The notes under the pieces: model-generated
What the model was told of the DNA's origin: nothing
What the model saw: only the letters and a program-made list of their open reading frames with translations
Database searches by the model: none
Part shown: positions 20,750 to 32,498 of the stretch, piece by piece
Numbering within the stretch: position 1 is the stretch's first letter
Layout of the letters: each line of letters begins with the position of its first letter
From: Clavaria fumosa
Lineage: Eukaryota; Basidiomycota; Agaricomycetes; Agaricales; Clavariaceae
Direction: 5' to 3'
NCBI GenBank assembly: GCA_951802425.1
Contig: OX637794.1
Coordinates: forward strand, 930,001-994,000
DNA length: 64,000 nt
Program-made: the position numbers and the translations under genes

Positions 20750-22346
20750 CAGTGACTCACAAAACTGTTTGAATGTTTTGCACTTTTGAAATGATTCACT
20801 TATAACACTCCAGGTAAAATAGCTAAAATTCTGAAGATATTTGTGAGGATAGCCATGCCTCTTGGCTACAACTCTGCTCTATATTGTAAAGTACAATTCC
20901 CATTTTTGGTAATGTTATGACATCATTTTCTTTGTCATGTCATTCGAACAGTTTTGTTGCTGACAATTTTACCAGTCAAATGTGTAAGTATTAGTGTTCA
21001 ATATGGCCTCTTTTTGCCTTCAGCACACCCCCAATCCTTCTAGGCATGCTTTCAATCAATCCCTGACAAATAGAAGCAGGTATCTTGTTCCACTCCTCTT
21101 CCACCCTTCCCAAAACTGTAACACTCCACCTGGTGCCTTTTCATAGTCTCCAAGCCTCCTCTTAAGATGACTCCACAGATGTTCAATGGGATTGAGGTCT
21201 GGAGATTGACTAGGCCATATGAGGGCCTTAAAATCATGATCCATTAGCCAATCTTTGGCCTGGTGGCTCTGGTGCTTGAGGTCCCCATCATGTTGCAATT
21301 GGTTTGATCAGCTCTGGCAAGGCAGAAAATACTGTGCAGATTGCCAGGACCCTTAGTAGTATTACTAACCAGCCTATTTCTGCACACACTGTTAGAAAGT
21401 ATCTAAGGACTGTAGGTCTAAAGGCTGTAACTAAGAAGAAATTGCCCTTACCTAGTAGTAAACATAAGAAGGAGGGGATGGACTTTGCTATAGCACATAA
21501 AGATTGGACTGTAGAGGACTGGAAGAGGGTTGTCTGGTCAGATGAGACTAAGATCAATAGGCTGGGATCCAATGGGAAGAAATGGGTGAGGCAGAAGCAG
21601 GGTGAAAATATGGTGGTGACAGGTTGGTGGAGGGAACAAGAACATTTGGAGGTGGTTCTGTGATAGTATGGGGATGTATGATGTTGGAGGGGGTGGGATA
21701 TGCCTGCAAGATTGATGGAAGGATGGATAAGCACCTTTACACTGCCAAACTTCAGGCCAGCCTCCAATAGTATAACAAGATCCTTGAAGACATCATATTG
21801 CAACATGATGGGGACCTCAAGCACCAGAGCCACCAGGCCAAAGATTGGCTGATGGATCATGATTTTAAGGCCCTCATATGGCCTAGTCAATCTCCAGACC
21901 TCAATCCCATTGAACATCTGTGGAGTCATCTTAAGAGGAGGCTTGGAGACTATGAAAAGGCACCAGGTGGAGTGTTACAGTTTTGGGAAGGGTGGAAGAG
22001 GAGTGGAACAAGATACCTGCTTCTATTTGTCAGGGATTGATTGAAAGCATGCCTAGAAGGATTGGGGGTGTGCTGAAGGCAAAAAGAGGCCATATTGAAC
22101 ACTAATACTTACACATTTGACTGGTAAAATTGTCAGCAACAAAACTGTTCGAATGACATGACAAAGAAAATGATGTCATAACATTACCAAAAATGGGAAT
22201 TGTACTTTACAATATAGAGCAGAGTTGTAGCCAAGAGGCATGGCTATCCTCACAAATATCTTCAGAATTTTAGCTATTTTACCTGGAGTGTTATAAGTGA
22301 ATCATTTCAAAAGTGCAAAACATTCAAACAGTTTTGTGTGTCACTG
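20750..22346. mobile_element. fold-back Tc1-type element, 1597 bp, 550-bp inverted arms
   Basis: The arms 20,750-21,299 and 21,797-22,346 are inverted copies that looked essentially identical by eye, starting CAGTGACTCACAAAACTG. TA flanks both ends (20,748-20,749 and 22,347-22,348). Removing the insert restores a TATACTC junction matching chromovirus copy 1. Each arm includes the last ~80 codons of the transposase, with Trp-Pro-Ser-Gln-Ser-Pro-Asp-Leu-Asn-Pro-Ile-Glu. Confidence 0.9.
21304..22040 (+). pseudogene. Tc1-type transposase remnant inside the fold-back element
   Basis: 21,304-21,663 encodes a helix-turn-helix remnant and the first catalytic Asp (Val-Trp-Ser-Asp-Glu-Thr-Lys). The frame then breaks near 21,660, continues in another frame with a stop near 21,770, and picks up the third catalytic region in the right arm. 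The N-terminal DNA-binding part is replaced by the inverted left arm, so no complete transposase is encoded. Confidence 0.8.
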
Positions 22347-22631
22347 TAGCTTGGAGGAGAGGTGCTCAGGGTCCTTTTTGAACTCGATCTTGATATCGAA
22401 GTCTGGTCAGGAGCAGGGAAGCTCATCCCACTTCGCTTCACTAAAAACCGAAGGGTAGCAGCTGGGCCAATCAGGGGTGGGGCCAGAGTTGGGAAAACAG
22501 GTGTCTGGAATACTCGCAGATGTGAGGGTACTCATTTTCAGGGGTGCAGGGGCTTGTGGGGATGGAGAGCACTGTGTGGAGCAATGGGTAAGGCTCAGCT
22601 CTGCCTTCTTCCAGTTGATGTCAGGGTTATG
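22347..22631 (-). pseudogene. protease-RT linker region, chromovirus copy 2
   Basis: This links the protease to the RT fragment split off by the Tc1 insertion and is collinear with copy 1 positions 15,360-15,645. Its first codon after the protease is the shared TGA. Confidence 0.7.
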
Positions 22632-23999
22632 TCACTTGAGCCAGTCATGCCCAAGGATGGCCTTGTGGGATTGGATCTTTCCCAGCAGGAAATAGACCTG
22701 TTCACAATGGTCGCCCACCTTCACCAGCAGCTCAATTCCAAACTGGATTTTACCCTCTCTGTTCTGTGACCCATCCACATTGTACATCGTGATTGGGTTC
22801 AGCAAGGAAGATGGCTCCAGGCCCACTCTTTTTGCCCACTCCAAATCCATGAAACAGTTGGTGCATCCTGAGTTGACAAGGGCCTTTGTCATAGCCCACT
22901 TGCCAGTGCTGAGGGCCTCCAAGTGCACCTGGATGGCTAGCTCTCGTGGCACACATTTCTCCACCTCTGGCTGCACCTTGGTTGGGCACTCTGCCAGTCT
23001 CACTTCCTCTTTCACCTCAGCTCCGATTCGGGTATGTCTCCGCTGCAAGATAGTATACTTTGGTATACTTGCTGCTGGCACAGGGACGGAATGGGGGCTG
23101 GAACAACTCTTCTCTCCAGCCAGAGTCCTCCTTTCTCTCTCAAGTGGCTCCAGTTTTGCTTGGAGCAACACAATCTCTCTCTGGTAATCCTCCGTTGTTC
23201 GGGGGGTACCAGGCACTCCACAGGTTTGGGCTCTTGGGACCTGCGGACGCATGTCAGGCAGGGGGCAGAAATGGACAGCATGCCCTGTCTGGTGGCATCG
23301 GAAACAACATCTCTCGGCAGGGGCCCAACCTTGGCCCATGGCTACATCCGGAGTACACCACAGAGGGGTTGCGAAAGGTTGCGGAAAGGTCACGGTGGGT
23401 CGTGGGTCTCGTTCCACAACTATCACATCAAGTCGCCTTTGCTGGGCATCAAGTCTTTCTGCCAGCATCCTCCATCCTCCATAAGTCTCTGGCATAGGGG
23501 AGACACCATAGATCCTCCCCACCAACCTCCTACTCAGGTTCAACTCCAGCCAATGGACCAGGATTCTTGAGTCCTTCTCTGCACTCAACTCTGCCCGTCA
23601 GAACAGCATCTCGAATCTCGCGAAGAACTCTGGTGCCATCATGGCACCCTGTTTCAACCCTGCAATATTGGCAAGGGCAGTCGCATGGTTGTTCAGGTCA
23701 TCAAACGCCCGCTTCATCTCCTCCACAAACTCCACCCAGGTTCCAGCCTTGCCACTACCCAGGATCTCTTCTGCCTTCATATTTGCCCATTCAGCAGTGA
23801 ATCCATCTCCAGTAATTTTGCTCAAAGCAAAGAGGACCTTCACCAGGTCCGTAGCATAGGTAGTCGGGTTTGCCATAAACAAGAGGCAAAGTGATCGAAG
23901 GAATGTACGGAAGTTCCTTTTCTGCCCATCAAAGGGGGCAACAGATAGGTCAAGCCTCATAGGTTGGGCTACAGGCAGGGTGACATGGTCTGCCATCAC
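22632..23999 (-). pseudogene. gag and protease, chromovirus copy 2
   Basis: The ATG at 23,999 opens gag with Met-Met-Ala-Asp-His-Val. A TGA at 23,600-23,598 interrupts it; copy 1 has CGA there. The frame then stays open to 22,632, with the CCHC knuckle (CFRCHQTGHAVHFC). In the protease motif the catalytic Asp is Asn (GTC-AAC at 22,874-22,872, against GTC-GAC in copy 1), so the enzyme would be inactive. Confidence 0.85.
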
Positions 24000-24571
24000 A
24001 GGCCCTGGATGCTGTAAATAAAGTTCTGGGCCTTGGGCACTCAGGATTTCTTCAATCTCTTAACAGTCCTGTCCTCTTAGGCTGCTCTTCTGTGTACTTA
24101 TGTACCTATAGAACTCTTATTCTATGAAACTTTTGTTAATGTGGGGCCCAAATGGTGTCCCAGGTGGTTGCTCCACAACTCCTATTGAGTTGCCCGTGCG
24201 CCCTTCTGACAATGGTCACAGAGCAAGGGCCCTGTCCACTGGACCAGGAAACTACAGAAAGACTATGTAGAGGGCCTTTCCTTGCCCTGTACACTACACG
24301 ATTCACTGGTACATAGCTGTAAAACAAAGTTCTGGGCCTTGGGCACTCAGTATCACTTGGGGAGGGTCACAGTAGACTTCCTCTGGGTCTGGTCACATGT
24401 ATCTACACACAGTAAAAATTTCACGCAGTTCTGTTACACACTGCAGGCAGGGTAAAGAAAAAGAGGATGATAGGGGCTGAGCTGTGACAATGTGTCACAG
24501 TTTGAGATTAAGGGTCCAGGCTAGCTGGGTTAGGACACAGGGCTAGGGTGGATGGGTGGATCTTAGTATTA
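24000..24571 (-). other. leader of chromovirus copy 2 with a ~270-bp insertion
   Basis: The direct repeat GCTGTAAA...AAGTTCTGGGCCTTGGGCAC occurs at about 24,011-24,046 and 24,315-24,350. The DNA between contains, on the minus strand, TGGTCCAGTGGACAGGGCCC, which loosely recalls a tRNA-type A box. It may be a SINE-like insertion or a local duplication. Confidence 0.35.
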
Positions 24572-24822
24572 TATCAGACTGGGTCTCACACAACTTAAGC
24601 ATAAGGTCATGACGACAATACTAAGATAAGGGGAAAAGAGTACAAAAAATGGAAATGACAAAGTACTTATAGCGAGAGCCCCAGCACTTGCCGGTGTTCC
24701 CACGCTCGGACCCTCAGATCACGTGATGCGCCCAGGCCCCAGGTCATGTGACCTTCCAACAACCCTCCCCAGTTTCTCCATAACTCCTATTTGGGATGGC
24801 TTATGTAAGCGATCCTAACAAA
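24572..24822 (-). repeat. 5' LTR of chromovirus copy 2
   Basis: In minus orientation it starts TGTTAGGATCGCTTACATAA at 24,822 and ends near GTCTGATA. It matches the 3' LTR of copy 1 over its length. Confidence 0.85.
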
Positions 24823-24831
24823 AGTCCAGTA

Positions 24832-25552
24832 CAGTGGTAAGTCACTCATCCGTGATGTCTTCATTATGTGTTGGATACACCAGGATGATTCTCTTGTCGT
24901 TCTGTTGCACACAATGGGCAGGGGAATGGGAAAGAAGCTAGGCTGACCAGGGATGGGCAGGGTCGAGGTAGCTGGGGGTGGATGCTGGGATTGTGTCAGT
25001 CCAAGGTCCTCACAGAAAGCGAGAGGGGAAGTAACTCGATTTCAGTGTAAGGGACTAACACTACTACATGGATACTATATATACTGGGGAAGGGGGCTGT
25101 GCGACATGAGTGAGTCATGAGGAAGAGGGCGAGGCTACACACACTGAGTCGCGTGGAGTAGGGGAGGTGTATTAGGGTAAATGAGATGCTAAAATGGGAA
25201 GGCGGCAGAGAGGCACGGATAAGGAGCGCTGACAAGGGGAATGCTTGGCATGGGCTTGGCTGCCCAAGGGGAGACCTCAGCTAGACCCGATTAGGGTAGA
25301 TTAATTGATGGGACCTGTCAGTTCCGCTGTTGTGGATCTGCCTCCATCACGAATTGCAAAGTGTGGGAAAGGTCAAGAAACGTGGGTGTGGGCACGTGAC
25401 GGGCGCTTGTTGGAGGCCTGTAGGCACTGGTGCGTGGTCACGAGTGTCCCCAAGATCATGGGTGGTCACGTGACTCCATACTCGCATCTCATCGCTAGTT
25501 CCTGGTGCGCTTTGGAGTTCAATGGTGGTAGCTTACGTAAGCAATCCTGACA
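24832..25552 (-). repeat. related gypsy LTR with leader remnant
   Basis: In minus orientation it starts TGTCAGGATTGCTTACGTAA at 25,552, like the LTRs of the neighbouring elements but diverged inside. The LTR probably ends near 24,990 (GGACTGACACA), followed by leader-like sequence up to copy 2. No coding part of this element remains. Confidence 0.6.
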
Positions 25553-25662
25553 TAATCAGCCACACTTATCCTACTACTGTCACTACAACTATGTAACCAC
25601 TGCTATAAACAGGGTTCTAATGCACTTGTGACTGAGGATATCTGGTCTCACTCAAACCAATC

Positions 25663-28600
25663 TTACATAGACTCTCTGCTTGATCCAAGTATCCTCTTCC
25701 TCACTTCTACCACTTGCACTTCTAGACTCTCTGCTTGATCCAACTTCCCCTGACTCCTGTATGTGGCTGCCAGATTGGCAATACTTTCCAAAGTGTCTGG
25801 GTGTTCTGGCCCAAGTATCCTTTTCCTCACTTCTACCACTTGCACTTCTAGACTCTCTGCTTGATTCAACTTCCCCTGATTCCTGTATGTGGATGCCAGA
25901 TTGGCAATACTTTCCAAAGTGTCTGGGTGTTCTGGCCCAAGCATCCTTTTCCTCACTTCCACCACTTGCACTTCTAGACTCTCTGCTTGATTCAACTTCC
26001 CCTGATTCCTGTATGTGGATGCCAGATTGGCAATACTTTCCAAAGTGTCTGGGTGTTCTGGCCCAAGCATCCTTTTCCTCACTTCCACCACTTGCACTTC
26101 TAGACTCTCTGCTTGATCCAACTTCCCCTGATTCCTGTATGTAGCTGCCAGATTGGAAATACTTCTCAAAGTGTCTGGGTGTTCTGGCCCAAGCATCCTT
26201 TTCCTCACTTCCACCACTTGCACTTCTAGACTCTCTGCTTGATCCAACTTCCCCTGATTCCAGTATGTGGCTGCCAGATTGGCAATACTTTTCAAAGTGT
26301 CTGGGTGTTCTGGCCCAAGTATCCTCTTCCTCACTTCCACCACTTGCACTTCTAGACTCTCTGCTTGATCCAACTTCCCCTGATTCCTGTATGTAGCTGC
26401 CAGATTGGCAATACTTTTCAAAGTGTCTGGGTGTTCTGGCCCAAGTATCCTCTTCCTCACTTCCACCACTTGCACTTCTAGACTCTCTGCTTGATCCAAC
26501 TTCCCCTGATTCCAGTATGTGGCTGCCAGATTGGCAATACTTGACAAAGTGTCTGGGTGTTCTGGCCCAAGTATCCTCTTCCTCACTTCTACCACTTGCA
26601 CTTCTAGACTCTCTGCTTGATCCAACTTCCCCTGACTCCTGTATGTGGCTGCCAGATTGGCAATACTTTCCAAAGTGTCTGGGTGTTCTGGCCCAAGTAT
26701 CCTCTTCCTCACTTCTACCACTTGCACTTCTAGACTCTCTGCTTGATCCAACTTCCCCTGACTCCTGTATGTGGCTGCCAGATTGGCAATACTTTTCAAA
26801 GTGTCTGGGTGTTCTGGCCCAAGTATCCTCTTCCTCACTTCTACCACTTGCACTGCTAGACTCTCTGCCTGATCCAACTTCCCCTGACTCCTGTATCTGG
26901 CTGCCAGATTGGCAATACTTTTCAAAGTGTCTGGGTGTTCTGGCCCAAGTATCCTCTTCCTCACTTCCACCACTTGCACTTGTAGACTCTCTGCTTGATC
27001 CAACTTCCCCTGATTCCAGTATGTGGCTGCCAGATTGGCAATACTTTTCAAAGTGTCTGGGTGTTCTGGCCCAAGTATCCTCTTCCTCACTTCCACCACT
27101 TGCACTTGTAGACTCTCTGCTTGATCCAACTTCCCCTGATTCCAGTATGTGGATGCCAGATTGGCAATACTTTCCAAAGTGTCTGGGTGTTCTGGCCCAA
27201 GTATCCTCTTCCTCACTTCTACCACTTGCACTTCTAGACTCTCTGCTTGATCCAACTTCCCCTGACTCCTGTATGTGGCTGCCAGATTGGCAATACTTTT
27301 CAAAGTGCCTGGGTGTTCTGGCCCAAGTATCCTCTTCCTCACTTCCATCACTTGCACTTCTAGACTCTCTGCTTGATCCAACTTCCCCTGACTCCTGTAT
27401 GTGGCTGCCAGATTGGCAATACTTTCCAAAGTGTCTGGGTGTTCCGGCCCAAGTATCCTCTTCCTCACTTCTACCACTTGCACTTCTAGACTCTCTGCTT
27501 GATCCAACTTCCCCTGACTCCTGTATGTGGCTGCCAGATTGGCAATACTTTTCAAAGTGCCTGGGTGTTCTGGCCCAAGTATCCTCTTCCTCACTTCCAT
27601 CACTTGCACTTCTAGACTCTCTGCTTGATCCAACTTCCCCTGACTCCTGTATGTGGCTGCCAGATTGGAAATACTTTTCAAAGTGTCTGGGTGTTCTGGC
27701 CCAAGCATCCTTTTCCTCACTTCCACCACTTGCACTTCTAGACTCTCTGCTTGATCCAACTTCCCCTGATTCCAGTATGTGGCTGCCAGATTGGCAATAC
27801 TTGACAAAGTGTCTGGGTGTTCTGGCCCAAGTATCCTCTTCCTCACTTCCATCACTTGCACTTCTAGACTCTCTGCTTGATCCAACTTCCCCTGATTCTT
27901 GTATGTAGCTGCCAGATTGGCAATACTTTTCAAAGTGTCTGGGTGTTCTGGCCCAAGCATCCTCTTCCTCACTTCCATCACTTGCACTTCTAGACTCTCT
28001 GCTTGATTCAACTTCCCCTGATTCCTGTATGTGGATGCCAGATTGGCAATACTTTCCAAAGTGTCTGGGTGTTCTGGCCCAAGCATCCTTTTCCTCACTT
28101 CCACCACTTGCACTTCTAGACTCTCTGCTTGATCCAACTTCCCCTGATTCCTGTATGTAGCTGCCAGATTGGAAATACTTCTCAAAGTGTCTGGGTGTTC
28201 TGGCCCAAGCATCCTTTTCCTCACTTCCACCACTTGCACTTCTAGACTCTCTGCTTGATCCAACTTCCCCTGATTCCTGTATGTAGCTGCCAGATTGGAA
28301 ATACTTTTCAAAGTGTCTGGGTGTTCTGGCCCAAGCATCCTTTTCCTCACTTCCACTACTTGCACTTCTAGACTCTCTGCTTGATCCAACTTCCCCTGAT
28401 TCCAGTATGTGGCTGCCAGATTGGCAATACTTGACAAAGTGTCTGGGTGTTCTGGCCCAAGTATCCTATTCCTCACTTCCATCACTTGCACTTCTAGACT
28501 CTCTGCTTGATCCAACTTCCCCTGATTCCTGTATGTGACTGCCAGATTGGCACTACTTAACAAAGTGTCTGGGTGTTTTGCCCCAAGGATCCTATTGCAC

Positions 28601-30379
28601 ATATGCCTTGCATGCATATAATGTGTTGCTGCTTCCTTGTAATAACTATTCACAAAGTACACCAATCCTAAACTACTCTCTTCCAGAATACCCTTTTCTT
28701 CATCAATCATCTGTGTGGTAATGTTCACAGTTTTGCAATGTCCCTCATTTTTAAAAATGTGTGGCATGAGTAACTTGCAATATCTGTAGTCTTCAGCAGT
28801 CCTTGGCCATGTGATTGAATGACACAGCATTCTCCTTGTCATAAGACAACTTATCTGCTGGTCCATCCTTGACAATCTATCCCAGCTCCACAAGTGCACC
28901 AATGGGTGCATAGAGTAGATATTGCCTTCCAGACTCTTGATAAGGGAAAATGATAACAAGATGGCAATCCCTTCCCTCAACCAAGCATTATCCCATTTGC
29001 CTTCCTTGTTTATTTGTAGCAATGTAGCATGAAATTTTGAGAATGCTTCTGATACATGTCTCCTTTGCTTTCTGCCCCTGGATATAGAGGAGACCATCCT
29101 CTGGAACAGCTTGACTTCTTTGGCTCTCCTATCAGTCACTGAATTGACTGCTGCTCTTTGGAATATCTCTTCTGATATACTTTCATGATGAAGTGAAGAA
29201 AATATTTGTAGCAGGAGGATGGCACTCTTGGCAGCCTGGAGATTCTTGCTGTTTTCTTGTCCTGCAGCTCTGGCTGCTATGGCTTGGAATGACAGGTCCC
29301 ATGTCCCATACACTGCCTGACCATAGTTTGATGCTCCCCTGAATGATGGATGTGCTAGCAGATCATGATGATGTTGCTGATATTTCCCAAGGTATTCACC
29401 AAGGTCACAGAGACCAGAAGCAATATATGCTCCAGCTTGGTCAACTGCCAAAGGCAAACAGCATAATTCAGCCACAACAGGCTGAGAGGTGTTCCTCAAT
29501 GATTCAGCAAATTCATCAAGGAATGCAGCCTTCAATAGTAAAGATATTGCTTCCTGCTCCTCCATCTTCTCAACCTCCTCCCATGCCTGAGGATGCACAG
29601 TGCGGCGCACATCTGGATTTCTGCTTGTGATCAACAAGTTTCCATGACTGCCTCTGGGAGTGAACTTGGAGAGCATGTCAAGATCACTTGCATTGTCAAA
29701 TACAAGTATCCAGTTCTCCTTGGCAGTGTAAGACAGCCACAGGAGCACAGACTCCACAGAGCTTTGGACTCCGCATGACCGAGCAGCAGGGACTTCTGCG
29801 ATGTCTTTGACACTTTGCTCAGCAGTCTCGTTGTTGGTCGCATCAATCCAAAACACTTCCCAGAACCTGGCAGGATTGGTGAGATTGACAGGACCAGTGC
29901 CGGAGCAGACCAGACTCACAAATCCCTGTTCTGTTCAACAAATCTCAAACAAATCTGAGTCTTCCCCGCACCACCCATTCCATATAGCAGAAATTGTTTC
30001 TGGCACTCGATCGGCATGCTGAAGTGATCTCGGAGTCTGTCTAGATAGCCTTCACGCCCAGTGAAGAGAGGACTGGACGGAGGCATCAAGCGGTATGGAG
30101 TCCTTGGCTGTAATTGTTTGGGCACATTGGCAGCAGCCTGATCTACGTTTCAGGTGAGAAACGGACTTGTATGATTCTACGTATATGATATTGTTCCTAC
30201 TCACTGTAAATGGTGTAAGTATTGATTGTTCTGTTATCAACGATGCTGAGGTTATTACTACCAACATCGCCGCCGCGACCAGTTGCACTGGACGTATCTA
30301 GAGAGAAGAATCAATATCATGCGGCACGAGACCATGCAGGCTACTCACTGATTGTTGCGAAACTGAAGTCTTGACTCAT
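25663..30379 (-). CDS. NB-ARC/TPR protein (NLR-like receptor), four exons, 1516 aa
   Basis: Exons: 30,379-30,349, 30,297-30,205, 30,142-29,920 and 29,866-25,663; introns are GT...AG of about 51-62 bases and the frame is continuous. The N-terminus is short (~85 residues), Asn/Thr rich, with no effector domain recognised. The NB-ARC has Walker A Gly96-Met-Gly-Gly-Ala-Gly-Lys-Thr103, Walker B Trp-Ile-Leu-Val-Phe-Asp173, an Ile-Thr-Ser-Arg block, a Leu-Pro-Leu-Ala segment and an MHD-like Met-His-Pro-Leu-Val-His. From about residue 545 come 23 TPR units of 42 residues built on LGPEHPDTL..SIANLAATY and GKLDQAESLEVQ. Units differ at a few positions only. In fungi such proteins act in self/non-self recognition and programmed cell death, with the repeats as sensor; that is family knowledge. 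A 25-base tail after the last unit is frameshifted and ends in TAA. A truncated duplicate lies at about 32.0-32.5 kb. Confidence 0.85.
25680..28600. repeat. 126-bp tandem repeat array (23 units) encoding the TPRs
   Basis: Units are nearly identical in DNA, so unequal exchange can change copy number. Encoded residues vary at fixed positions: Arg-Ile/Met before Leu-Gly, Lys/Glu/Arg/Ser after Thr-Leu, Ala/Ser-Asn, and Arg/Trp/Lys-Asn/Ser before Gln-Gly-Lys. Some units are identical in protein (for example 21/22 and 9/11 counted from the N-terminal side). Confidence 0.9.
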
Positions 30380-31979
30380 GATATGGCCAACGGTGAAGAG
30401 GAGGGTCTTATCGATGCCAATCAGCACTCGTCTGCTGCGCAGTTGCCCTTGCTGTATGTCACGTGCTCATTCACGGCAATGGCCGTGATCCTCGTCCGCC
30501 TCCTCTTGTTCGAGACCTTTGTTCTTCTCTTACCAGCCGCATCCGAGGATCCCCCAGCGCTCTACGGATTGTCGTAGGACTGCTTTGGGATCTCCGCTAG
30601 TACCTGCGAGCAAGAGCGGCGGGAAGAGGAAACCACTTGGGGGACCATTCGCGCCTTCCTTTGAGCCTCCTCCTGGCGCCTCATACTCATCTCTCAGGGC
30701 GCCCCTTGGGTCTCGAACCAACCCCCTCCCATGGGACCTCCTGGTGAGACACCGACTTCGGGCGAGGCTCCGACGCTGGCCCTTCCCACTCCTTCACGCT
30801 CTGCCCCACTGTCCGCAATGCCCACGCCGCACAGGCCCCGTGGTCGGGTTTGGCGCCGCCGCTCGCCCCAGCCTTTGGTGATGCGGAGGCATCACAAACA
30901 CTCTCCACTCCATCTGTGTCCACACGTGTCGGGGTCGCACTATCTCCTTCCACCTCCGGGTTGGATTTGAATGAGAAGCCTGGACTGTTCCTACCTTCAA
31001 TTGCGCCCACTCTTAGCATGGACTAGGTGCTCAGTCACCGATCTTCGCAGGAATCATGACACTTGCTGTCAAGCAGCTTGTGCAGTTACACCTGCCTCAC
31101 ACGGGCCTTCCTCTGCCCTGGCTGTTCCATTCCCTGGGATGCTCTTTTTAACGCTGACGGCGACTTTCGGATCATTTCTTGTTATCGATCTCATTCATCT
31201 ACCATCAGTGACCCTGACCACATCCGTAACTCCAGTAGCTAAAGGTTGAGAATTAGCTTGACTCGATAACAGCGCAACTCCCGTAGCCCACACTCATGGA
31301 TATGTCTGTCAGTAACGCATCGGCTCTCTTCGAGGAGTTAGGCTCGAGGCATGGGCTCCTCGGATCACTGTCACATTGACAATGCGGCTCCACGCTACAA
31401 TGTCGCCTCCGCGTCTGTGCGGCCCCTCGGTTTACGCATAACTGCGCGAGCGTTGGCGCACATCCACACGCCCCTTCTGCGACCCTGTTACCAGCAATCA
31501 AGTGTGTCGTGCCCACTTGTGGAACAACAACCCCGTCGCACAAGGAACGCATGAAATTTGCCGTGCTTTGGTCCAAAGCAAAGTGCTGAAGAAGACCATA
31601 TCTTTGCCATGATCAATAAGTGCCCAGACATAGACCTGTCGTTGAGTAATCTCTGCAACCTGGGCGTCCAGTACTTCGGTAACTCGAGTTGCGTTCTGCG
31701 GAGGGAGCGAAGCCCATGGAGCGTGTGCGGCATCAGAATATTTAGAGGGCATTGGTGTAAGGTTTTTGCCAATAAAATGACTGAGATCTGAAATTATGTA
31801 CAAAATAAAGTTCGCCCTACCACTATAGAACAAAAACGTGTATTGAAAGGCTCGCAGTGGGAGATGTCACATTTGTGACACTCCCATGGCCTCGACGCGA
31901 ACTGCCTCCGCGGCGGTTCCGTCGCTGACTCGCGTCCTGTAAGTTCCTCTTCTCCTCTGTACGACCACCATCTCACCAG
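30380..31979. repeat. upstream of the NB-ARC gene; segment duplicated at 32.5-34.3 kb
   Basis: 30,297-30,580 matches 32,400-32,640. About 30,800-31,290 matches 33,840-34,340 (shared landmarks GATGCGGAGGCATCACAA, TCAATTGCGCCCACTCTTA, ACCGATCTTCGCAGGA, TTGACTCGAT). Minus-strand frames over 30,687-31,019 and 33,826-34,029 share the segment ValAspThrAspGlyValGluSer but diverge elsewhere, so coding status is unclear. A minus-strand frame at 31,498-31,833 is open but unrecognised. No gene is claimed. Confidence 0.45.
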
Positions 31980-32498
31980 TCAAAGCCAACCGCAATGCCC
32001 GCCGTAGCATGGCTCAGTGCCAAGTTCTTGAACCGCCACCGTCGCAAGGCGGATAACCTCGAACAGCTCAAACACTCGTTCGAGAACGAAACAAATCTGA
32101 GTCTCCATTCCATATAGCAGAAATTGTTTCTGGCACTCGATCGGCATGCTGAAGTGATGTCGGAGTCTGTCTAGATAGCCTTCGCGCCCAGTGAAGAGAG
32201 GACTGGATGGAGGCATCAAGCGGTATGGAGTCCTTGGCTGTAATTGTTTGGGCACATTGGCAGCAGCCTGATCTACGTTTCAGGTGAGATGCGGACTTGA
32301 ATGATCCCATGTATTTGATCTCATTCCTACTCACTGTAAATGTAGGTATTGATTGTTCTGTTATCGACAAGGTTATGACTAGCGACATCGCCGCCGCGAC
32401 CAGTTGCACTAGACGTATCTAGAGAAGAGTCAATGTCGTGCGGCACGAGACCACGCAAGCTACTCACTGATTGTTGCGAAACTGAAGTCTTGGCTCAT
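31980..32498 (-). pseudogene. truncated duplicate of the NB-ARC gene, P-loop deleted
   Basis: It starts at an ATG at 32,498 and keeps the same first exon and both small introns as the full gene. Small deletions in exon 2 are in frame. The next exon is nearly identical until the P-loop, where 12 bases are missing, so Gly-Met-Gly-Gly-Ala-Gly-Lys-Thr becomes Gly-Met-Glu-Thr. About eight codons later it diverges and ends in a stop at 31,980. No TPR follows. Either a relic of a segmental duplication or a short open product of about 150 residues lacking nucleotide binding. Confidence 0.75.

Larger units (their letters stand above)
20133..24822 (-). mobile_element. Ty3/gypsy chromovirus copy 2, 3'-truncated, carrying a Tc1 insertion
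   Basis: In minus orientation it reads: 5' LTR at about 24,822-24,572, a leader, gag from an ATG at 23,999, protease to 22,632, then pol sequence to 22,347, a Tc1-type insertion (20,750-22,346), and RT to about 20,133 where it is cut just past the region equal to Met-Lys-Ile-Ser-His-Asn. RNase H, integrase and 3' LTR are missing. It is the same family as copy 1, by eye about 90% identical. Confidence 0.9.

Noticed and set aside
26517..27908. 463-codon plus-strand ORF (and a smaller one at 25,680-26,144)
   Set aside because: It is the antisense of the TPR repeat array. Repetition of a 126-base unit keeps several frames open at once, and the minus-strand frame has the NB-ARC/TPR logic.
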